DNA of 64,000 nt, taken from the NCBI GenBank assembly GCA_031409515.1, contig JANNXJ010000057.1, positions 18,682-82,681 on the forward strand, given 5' to 3'. Source of the stretch: SHZI01 sp031409515 (GTDB lineage Bacteria; Pseudomonadota; Gammaproteobacteria; Steroidobacterales; GCA-2729495). Numbering within the stretch: the stretch's first letter is position 1; every line of letters begins with the position of its first letter. Of this stretch, positions 58,150 through 64,000 are shown in pieces. A program made the translations under genes and the position numbers. The notes below the pieces were generated by a model that saw nothing but the letters and a program-made list of their open reading frames with translations, ran no database searches and had not been told where the DNA came from.

Positions 58150-58329
58150 ATGATCAAGCAATCTGATGTGTTCATTCTTTTGGCGGTAGCCATTTCCTTT
58201 GCCCTGTCCGGCTTCTTGTGGTTCTCGGGGCAGCGCGAGGAAGGGCTGTTCACCGCTCTCTGGGTGCCCTCCATCCTGTGCTTCGGCATCTATTTCAAGC
58301 TGATGGCCCAGAGCGGGTCCCGGTCATGA
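58150..58329 (+). CDS. Small membrane protein, middle gene of a trio
   Basis: 59 residues, with a good AAGGAGA site 8 bases before ATG 58150. Two hydrophobic stretches (VFILLAVAISFALSGFLWFS, LFTALWVPSILCFGIYFKLM). The stop overlaps the next start (ATGA). No family recognised; the ribosome site and coupling indicate it is expressed. Confidence 0.7.
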   Translation: MIKQSDVFILLAVAISFALSGFLWFSGQREEGLFTALWVPSILCFGIYFKLMAQSGSRS

Positions 58330-58466
58330 GTACCGGGACAATTCTCTACTTCGCGATCGGCGTCTTTACGCTGATGGTTATCGGTATTGTCCTGACGGGC
58401 GTGGAATTCCGGAAGATGGCAAAGCAGGCCACCATCCGGAAGAGCCAGGGCTTGCGGGGCGAGTGA
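58326..58466 (+). CDS. Small membrane protein, last gene of a trio
   Basis: 46 residues from ATG 58326 (ATGA overlap). One span (GTILYFAIGVFTLMVIGIVLTGVEF, given over residues 4-28 in two parts: GTILYFAIGVFTLM and VIGIVLTGVEF) followed by a basic tail (RKMAKQATIRKSQ). Layout of a small membrane regulator. No family recognised. Confidence 0.6.
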   Translation: MSTGTILYFAIGVFTLMVIGIVLTGVEFRKMAKQATIRKSQGLRGE

Positions 58467-58656
58467 CGACTGATGCCCGCTCGTCTGCCCCTGGGCCAGA
58501 GCTAGGGATGAGAGCAGTAATGCTGCAAGGCTGACGCCTGTATGTCCGCGCCCGGGGACTGGCTGATCCAGAACGCGGCCAACTCCAGCTGCGGTCGCTA
58601 CCTGATCAGGCTTGCCCATCTCAGGGGCATCCGTACGGCCAACGTGGGCCGCCGCC

Positions 58657-61600
58657 TTACGGCACCAGCGCTGACGGGCCGGGCGCAAGCCCGAACCGGG
58701 CCTTCAGCAGCGCGCCGTCCTGTGAGTCCACGATGCCGTTGCCGTTAAGGTCCCGGTCCGGGAACGCCGCTGACCCAAATGCCGCCTTGAGCAGCGCGCC
58801 GTCCTGCGAGTCAACTATGCCGTTGTTGTTGAAGTCCGCGTCGCAGCGATTGCCGTAGGCGTCTCCGTTTGTGTCGCGCTGGTCGGCATTCGCAGCTGCC
58901 CTGCAGTTGTCGCAGGCATCGCCGACCCCGTCGCCGTCCGCGTCGTCCTGATTCCCATTGGCGCGGGCCGGGCAGTTGTCGTCGCCGTCCAGCACTGCAT
59001 CTTCGTCGCGATCGATGCCGATCCGGGTCCCTGAGCCCGGGGGCACGCACGAATAGGTGATCTCCTGGCCGGGCGTCGCCGCGATATCCCGCAAGCCGCT
59101 GTCACTGATCAGCGCATCCGCAGCCTTGTCACTGCGGAAGCCGCCCGTTGACTGCCGGACCCAGCCCCGCAACAGGCCACCAACGCGCCCTTTGACGACG
59201 AGGTCACAGTTGCCAAGCGAGGCCTGCGACGTCAGCAGGTCGAGACGGGCTCCCGTGACCCCGGCGTTGCCGGCATCGAGGGAGACCTGCTGTCCGACGA
59301 CGGGCTTCAGATCACTATCCATCGCGAACATAAACTGCTCGACCTGCCGTCGCTCCGGGTCGCCGCCCGCGAAGGTAAAGACCGTCGCCCTGAAGAAGCG
59401 CACGAGCGTATCCATGCTGCCATCGTGCAGGAACCCGAACCCGCGGATCTGGTGGCCGTTAAAGGCGTTGTCCCCAGCTGCCGTGAACGGCACCGCAGGC
59501 ATCCCGAACATGCCGACCTTCTGGTACATGTTGCGCAACTGCGGGATCTTGAAGTGCTGGGATTCACCCTCGAAGCTCGCGCGGCCGTCGGTACCGAAGA
59601 ATCCTGCGGAACTGCTCAAAACGTGGCAGGTCACACACTGCCCGCTATCAACGACGCGGTTGAAGTAAAACGTGCGTCCCGCGTCCTGGGCCGGGGTCAA
59701 CGTGTCGTCCAGCGCACGAATCGGATTCGGTGGCGGCGTCAGTGCAAGCGCGAAATCCGCGAAGGCGCTGATCTGCAAGTCGGTCAGCGGCGCGCTCCGG
59801 CCGAGCAGCGCAACGAACGCACCATTAAACGTCTTGAAAGCCGCGACTTCGTCCCCGGCGCTTCCGCCCGGATCGTTGCCCCCGGTTCGATCACCCCGCC
59901 AGTGCATCGAACCGTTGTTGCCCATCCCGAGAAGCGTCTGCGTTGTCATCGGTCCTTTGAGGGGATGAAAATCGCGATAGATCGCCGGTGGCGCATTGAA
60001 GGGACCAATCGTGAAGGTCAGCGGGTTGGCAAGCACCCGGTCAAGCGGATTACCGAGATCCCAGGCGAGGGAGTCGAGGTCGCCATCGACGTGGCAGGTG
60101 CCACAGGCGGCCTCACCGTTGCTCGACGTGAGCGTGGCGTCATAGAGAAACGCCCTGCCGTTCCGCACCGCGGGAGGCTCGGGATTCGGCAGCTGGTAGT
60201 GGCGCGTCTCTGCGCGCGTTGCGAGATCGACGATGGAAATACCATTGTCGAACCGGGTGACAACGTACATGCGGCCGCGGGGCTCGTCGAGCGCCATGCC
60301 CGTGGGGCCTCCGGCGCTCAGGCTGACGTACCGGCTGCCGTCCGGAGTGAACGTATCGGCCTCGAGTTCGCTCGCCGTGAATACGCCGATCCGTGCAGAA
60401 CCCGCCGCGGCAAGGTAGACAGTCTTTCCGTCGCTACTGACCGCGATTCCCCGCGGCAGCGCAAGACTGTTCGCGCGGACGCTCGCCGGCGCTGGCACGA
60501 CGCTGTAGTCGATGTGCTTGTTCAGGTGGCGCGGCTGCACGGTATTCGCCGCAGGATCGATCACCGTGATGCGGGTCTGGTGCTGGCGCCCGACCACCGA
60601 CGAGTACGTACTGCCCGGACCGCTCGCGGGTCGGGTACCCTCGAAGCGCACCTGGTTCTGCGCCTCGGTATTACTGACGTACAGCCTGCCGCTGACCGGG
60701 TTCACAGCCATGCCGAACAGGATGGTCCCGACCTGGGGGTACGCGGCGACCTGACCAGGCGTCGACGCGTTGGCGTCGATCGAAAAAACATCCAGATCGG
60801 GCAGGTTAAACTGGACGATATCGTCCCAGTTACGCGCCAGCTCATCGACCCAGTGGGCCCCGTTGTGACGGACTATCAGGCCGACTTCGGGCTGCAATGC
60901 TCCATTGAGATCGCTGTTTGGTGCCGGAAGGCCGCCGGGCGCGGTGGCACCGCTGACCACGCAGGGGGCCGCAGCAGCGCGGCCGTTACAGACGGCGCCC
61001 TCATTGATCGTCGTCGTCCGGTTCCCGGAATGGAAGACCGCGGCATACACACGGCTGCCGTCTGCATTGACGGCGAGCGCGCGTGGCGTATCGCCGAAGA
61101 GCGTAATGATCTTCAGCGGTGCGGCGCTCGTTCCAGTGGCGTCGAATACCCAGACGTCGGCCCGGCCGGTGGTGGGCGTCGTCAGCTCGCCAGGATTCGC
61201 GGGATCCATGTACGGACTGTTCTGGCCGCGGTGAGCTGTCGTGATGAAGGCGCGGCCCCTGCCGGGACCCGCGAATACGATGTCTCGCGGCTCGTCACCG
61301 ACGAGCAGTGTCCGCAGGACCCGCGGGCTGGCTCCACCGGCATCGACGACGCTGATACTGTCGGACAGCTGATTGACGACCCAGGCCTCCCCGCCCGGTC
61401 GGGTAGCAACCGCCACGGGCTCGAGCCCAACGGGCACAGAGGCCACGTGGACGAGCCCATCGGCACGGATATCAAAGATCTCCAGGCGGTTATCGGGAGT
61501 ATTCACGGCCAGCAACCGGGAGCCGTCGGCTGACAGAGCGACAGGTCGCACCTGCCCGGCCTCGAACGCGACGAACGAGCCAGCAGCCCGGGCGGCCGCG

Positions 61601-61662
61601 AGGGGCAGCAGGGCCAGGACGCTGAGCAATCCCAGCATCGCGAACCGGTTCTGGAGCGCCAT
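58657..61662 (-). CDS. Secreted beta-propeller di-heme protein with thrombospondin-3 and dockerin-like repeats
   Basis: 1001 residues from ATG 61662. Signal peptide (AMLGLLSVLALLPLAAARAA). Residues about 30-500 are YncE/surface-layer-like beta-propeller repeats (LLAVNTPDNRLEIFDI, WVVNQLSDSISVVD). Two heme-binding motifs CGTCH (about 520) and CVTCH (about 676) are in a di-heme cytochrome c peroxidase/MauG-like region ending near residue 800. Then two thrombospondin type 3 Ca repeats (DGDDNCPARANGNQDDADGD) and two dockerin-type repeats, FNNNGIVDSQDGALLKAAFG and DLNGNGIVDSQDGALLKARF. Such tails usually anchor secreted proteins through Ca-dependent binding. No cohesin partner is visible here. Confidence 0.88.
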   Translation of the reverse strand: MALQNRFAMLGLLSVLALLPLAAARAAGSFVAFEAGQVRPVALSADGSRLLAVNTPDNRLEIFDIRADGLVHVASVPVGLEPVAVATRPGGEAWVVNQLSDSISVVDAGGASPRVLRTLLVGDEPRDIVFAGPGRGRAFITTAHRGQNSPYMDPANPGELTTPTTGRADVWVFDATGTSAAPLKIITLFGDTPRALAVNADGSRVYAAVFHSGNRTTTINEGAVCNGRAAAAPCVVSGATAPGGLPAPNSDLNGALQPEVGLIVRHNGAHWVDELARNWDDIVQFNLPDLDVFSIDANASTPGQVAAYPQVGTILFGMAVNPVSGRLYVSNTEAQNQVRFEGTRPASGPGSTYSSVVGRQHQTRITVIDPAANTVQPRHLNKHIDYSVVPAPASVRANSLALPRGIAVSSDGKTVYLAAAGSARIGVFTASELEADTFTPDGSRYVSLSAGGPTGMALDEPRGRMYVVTRFDNGISIVDLATRAETRHYQLPNPEPPAVRNGRAFLYDATLTSSNGEAACGTCHVDGDLDSLAWDLGNPLDRVLANPLTFTIGPFNAPPAIYRDFHPLKGPMTTQTLLGMGNNGSMHWRGDRTGGNDPGGSAGDEVAAFKTFNGAFVALLGRSAPLTDLQISAFADFALALTPPPNPIRALDDTLTPAQDAGRTFYFNRVVDSGQCVTCHVLSSSAGFFGTDGRASFEGESQHFKIPQLRNMYQKVGMFGMPAVPFTAAGDNAFNGHQIRGFGFLHDGSMDTLVRFFRATVFTFAGGDPERRQVEQFMFAMDSDLKPVVGQQVSLDAGNAGVTGARLDLLTSQASLGNCDLVVKGRVGGLLRGWVRQSTGGFRSDKAADALISDSGLRDIAATPGQEITYSCVPPGSGTRIGIDRDEDAVLDGDDNCPARANGNQDDADGDGVGDACDNCRAAANADQRDTNGDAYGNRCDADFNNNGIVDSQDGALLKAAFGSAAFPDRDLNGNGIVDSQDGALLKARFGLAPGPSALVP

Positions 61663-61784
61663 TCGTTCTCTATTGTTGTGCGGCGACAAGGGCAAGCTAT
61701 CGCGCCGGCGTGGCCCTTGCAAGCGCCCTGCCGCGCCGTTTACATAAGCGCGGCGCTAGCAGGCAGACCTGACGCGAGGTTCCG

Positions 61785-62870
61785 TCAGGCAGACTTGCGC
61801 GCCTGAACCACCGGCTTCAGCAGCACCGCCAGTTCCCGCAGGCTCCGGTCCGTGGTCGGCCAGTCGATGCAGCCGTCGGTCACGGAGACCCCGTAGCGCA
61901 GCTTCGACCGGTCGACAGGAATTTCCTGATTGCCGGCCTCCAGGTTGCTCTCCAGCATCAGCCCGATGATGGAGCGGTTGCCGTTGACCACCTGCTCGAT
62001 GCAGTCCCGGGCCACGAGGGGCTGCAGCGATGGCTCCTTGCTGGAATTGCCGTGACTGCAGTCGATCACGATGCTCTCAGGCAGTCCCGCCTTGCGCAGC
62101 TCTTTCTCACACAGGGCCACACTGACGGAATCGTAGTTTGTCCGCCCGGCTCCGCCGCGGAGGACGACGTGGCCATAGGCGTTCCCCCGCGTCTGCATGA
62201 CGGCAGTCCGGCCGTCTTCGTTGATGCCGAGAAAATGGTGGGGCTGGCGCGCCGACTTCAGCGCGTTGATCGCTACCGTCAGTGACCCGTCGGTACCGTT
62301 CTTGAAGCCGACCGGCGTCGACAGGCCGCTGGCCATTTCCCGATGGGTCTGGGACTCGGTCGTGCGCGCGCCAATCGCATTCCAGGTGATCAGGTCGCCC
62401 AGGTACTGGGGCATGATCGGGTCCAGCGCTTCAGTGGCCGTCGGCAACCCGAGCTTCGCCAGGTCCAGCAGCAGCTTGCGGGCTACGCCGATGCCCTTCT
62501 CGATGTGGAAGGAATCGTCCATGTCCGGATCGTTGATGAGCCCCTTCCAGCCTACCGTTGTCCGGGGCTTTTCGAAGTACACCCGCATCACCAGCACCAG
62601 CGAGTCGCTGACGGCGTCTGCGAGGGTCTTCAGGCGCTTCGCGTAGTCGAGGGCGGCCGTGACATCGTGGATGGAGCAGGGCCCCACCACCACGAACAGC
62701 CGGGGATCCCGACCATCGATGATGTTTTGCAGGGTGCGCCGGTTGCGGAGGATGAAGCCCTCCAGGGCGGGACTTAAGGGGTAATCGGCCTTGACCTGCG
62801 CCGGGGTTGGCAGGATCGTGCGGGCGACGACGTTGACGTTGTAGATCTGGCTCTCGCCGGGAATGTCCAT
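61785..62870 (-). CDS. aroG: 3-deoxy-7-phosphoheptulonate (DAHP) synthase, class I
   Basis: 361 residues, normal for AroF/G/H. Motifs: VVGPCSIHDVTAALDYAKRL, MRVYFEKPRTTVGWKGLIND, GARTTESQTHREMASGLSTP, VGFKNGTDGSLTVAINALKS, and VIDCSHGNSSKEP. It joins PEP and erythrose-4-phosphate in the first shikimate step. The isozyme (Phe, Tyr or Trp feedback) cannot be told; the symbol is for the family. Divergent from the propeller gene at 62990, 119 bp between them. Confidence 0.95.
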   Translation of the reverse strand: MDIPGESQIYNVNVVARTILPTPAQVKADYPLSPALEGFILRNRRTLQNIIDGRDPRLFVVVGPCSIHDVTAALDYAKRLKTLADAVSDSLVLVMRVYFEKPRTTVGWKGLINDPDMDDSFHIEKGIGVARKLLLDLAKLGLPTATEALDPIMPQYLGDLITWNAIGARTTESQTHREMASGLSTPVGFKNGTDGSLTVAINALKSARQPHHFLGINEDGRTAVMQTRGNAYGHVVLRGGAGRTNYDSVSVALCEKELRKAGLPESIVIDCSHGNSSKEPSLQPLVARDCIEQVVNGNRSIIGLMLESNLEAGNQEIPVDRSKLRYGVSVTDGCIDWPTTDRSLRELAVLLKPVVQARKSA

Positions 62871-62989
62871 GCTGCAAAGGATAGAGGTCTGGCCACGGAC
62901 CGGGCAACATGGCAGTGGCCACGCTGTAGAATGACCCCCAGAAAAACCCGCTCAATCCAGCCAATCCCCAGCCAATCCGGAGTACTGCC

Positions 62990-63940
62990 ATGACCAACGT
63001 GTCCACTCTCAAGCCCTTTGCCAAGGGCGACATTTTCGCCGGCGCCACGGTCCTGAACCGACCGGAAGACGACCACGCGGGCGATGGCCGGATCATCCAG
63101 TACGACAGCAATCTCAACGAAAAGGGCATCCTCTGGACCGAGGGCACTACCCACCTTATCGGCGGCCTCGCCTTCGCGCCGGATGGCACCCTCTGGGGCT
63201 TCGACAGCAACAGCTTCAAGGTGCTGCGCGTCAGCCCCCAGGGCAAGCAGTTGCCCCACATCAAGTTCGCCGACCGGGCGTTCTCCAATATCAATTTCGC
63301 GAAAGACGGCACGATTTACCTGGGCGAACACCTGGTCGGCAACACAGTGCGGACCCGGCCCGGCACCACCCTGGGCACCACCCTACCTTTGCTGCCGGGC
63401 ACTGACCGGTTCGGCGACGGCCTGCTCTGCCAGTTCACCCAGGACGGCAAGCTCCTGAAGGAATTCAAAACACCCGTCCACGGCGGCATGCCGGGCTTCC
63501 TTGGGCTGACGGGCGCGGCGCTGCGCGCGGACGGCAAGTCGATCCTCTATCTCTCGGAACTCAGCGACAGCATCCGCAGCTGGGACGTGGCCAACGACAA
63601 GCCCCTGCCCAACCTGGTCACCTACGCACCGGACAGCGGCAACATGGCCATGACGGTCATGTACACCCGGGACGGCAAGCTGCTGCATATCCGCGCGAAC
63701 TTCAAGGCGGGCTTCTTCCTGGAACACCTGAGCGAGACGGGTGCCGTCCTGCGCGAATATCCCCTGCCCGGCCCCGGCTGGGCAGCCGTCGGGCAGTCGA
63801 CAGAAGCGGACACGGTACTGCTCGGCAACTTCTTTACCGGTACCGTAGCAAAGTTCAGCCTCGCCACCGGCGAAATACTGGCCAAGGCGGAAACCGGCGC
63901 GCTGCGCTCGCTGGCCGGTCTCGCCCAGTACCCGGGGTAG
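62990..63940 (+). CDS. NHL/SMP-30-like beta-propeller protein, cytoplasmic
   Basis: 316 residues, no signal peptide. Repeated short beta-sheet blades: LIGGLAFAPDGTLWGFDSNS, FSNINFAKDGTIYLGEHLVG, LLCQFTQDGKLLKEF, AALRADGKSILYLSE, VMYTRDGKLLHIRANF, VLLGNFFTGTVAKFSLATGE. This is the pattern of SMP-30/NHL-type six-blade propellers; catalytic Glu/Asp/Asn of lactonases are not clear. Function unknown, perhaps binding or lactone hydrolysis. The TAG stop comes directly before the terminal palindrome. Confidence 0.8.
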   Translation: MTNVSTLKPFAKGDIFAGATVLNRPEDDHAGDGRIIQYDSNLNEKGILWTEGTTHLIGGLAFAPDGTLWGFDSNSFKVLRVSPQGKQLPHIKFADRAFSNINFAKDGTIYLGEHLVGNTVRTRPGTTLGTTLPLLPGTDRFGDGLLCQFTQDGKLLKEFKTPVHGGMPGFLGLTGAALRADGKSILYLSELSDSIRSWDVANDKPLPNLVTYAPDSGNMAMTVMYTRDGKLLHIRANFKAGFFLEHLSETGAVLREYPLPGPGWAAVGQSTEADTVLLGNFFTGTVAKFSLATGEILAKAETGALRSLAGLAQYPG

Positions 63941-63943
63941 GAA

Positions 63944-64000
63944 AAATGGGGACATGCCTGATTTCCCGCAACTTGCGGGAAATCAGGCATGTCCCCATTT
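63944..64000. repeat. Perfect 27-bp inverted repeat ending at window edge
   Basis: Left arm 63944-63970 begins AAATGGGGACATGCC and ends TTTCCCGCA; right arm 63974-64000 is its exact reverse complement; the loop is ACT. The AAATGGGGACA ends are often seen flanking RAYT/IS200-like tyrosine transposase genes, so the element may continue to the right. It can also fold as a strong hairpin and end transcription of the propeller gene. Confidence 0.85.

Noticed and set aside
58290..58688. 132-codon open frame on the minus strand
   Set aside because: Antisense to the last two small membrane-protein genes, which have coupled starts and a good ribosome site; the frame has no recognisable domain.
59425..61533. 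702-codon open frame on the plus strand
   Set aside because: Antisense to the di-heme propeller gene; no motifs, no ribosome site, typical high-GC mirror frame.
61768..61789. CCTGACG/CGTCAGG hairpin at the end of the DAHP synthase gene
   Set aside because: Only 7-bp arms, overlaps the stop codon and has no T-run, so I did not list it as a terminator.

Overview
The window looks like chromosomal DNA of a high-GC gammaproteobacterium with a marine- or soil-type heterotroph gene set: a TonB-dependent receptor, many acyl-CoA enzymes, REP-like GTAGGAGCG elements and carotenoid genes. The placement is an inference from gene content and base composition. A mevalonate-type isoprenoid route is unusual for the class and hints at lineages such as Nevskiales, Steroidobacterales or Woeseiales, but I cannot fix the genus. 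No rRNA, tRNA or CRISPR array was seen.

Layout. 1-2035: a PadR-controlled efflux operon leaving the window on the left. 2035-13579 (minus): nine tightly packed genes encoding two lipoproteins, a divergent membrane kinase, an FHA-PEGA-FGE protein, a small membrane protein, a MotA/TolQ/ExbB-type channel protein, an actin/Hsp70-like protein with FHA domain, and two von Willebrand A proteins with a TolR/MotB-like membrane anchor. This is the best candidate for an undescribed system: an ion-driven envelope motor joined to phospho-signalling domains. 13702-16601: MaoC hydratase, crotonase and acyl-CoA ligase. 16693-22557 (plus): an operon beginning with a fused HMG-CoA reductase-mevalonate kinase, then IPP isomerase, an SDR and an ABC exporter. 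22566-23670: a three-gene overlapping cassette with an ankyrin protein. 23850-26938: TonB receptor and a DUF3313-like protein around a shared terminator.

26999-28701 is an accessory patch with lower GC, an rhs-type remnant and a HigBA-like toxin-antitoxin pair. 28637-32909 (minus) is a carotenoid operon: thioredoxin-like protein, crtY, crtI, crtB. IPP from the mevalonate genes could feed it. 33057-34811 holds secreted proteins, one behind a c-di-GMP-I riboswitch that seems to run into its start codon. 35318-40858: trans-sulfuration enzyme, DmdC-like acyl-CoA dehydrogenase, BipA GTPase and an NlpC/P60 lipoprotein. 40996-41654: a FitAB/VapBC module. 41709-50332: a beta-oxidation operon with every step from ligase to thiolase. 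50451-63940: PuuA-like ligase, PurU, a DUF4160/DUF2442 pair, a DUF1838 protein, hydrolases, a JmjC-type cupin, small membrane proteins, a di-heme protein with thrombospondin-3 and dockerin repeats, DAHP synthase and a beta-propeller protein. The last 57 bases form a perfect hairpin ending at the window edge.

Start choices: many genes overlap the previous stop as NTGA, and several of those starts are GTG, TTG or even CTG. Where the longest open frame began inside the upstream gene I trimmed it to the start that fits the overlap, the ribosome-binding site or the family N-terminus.
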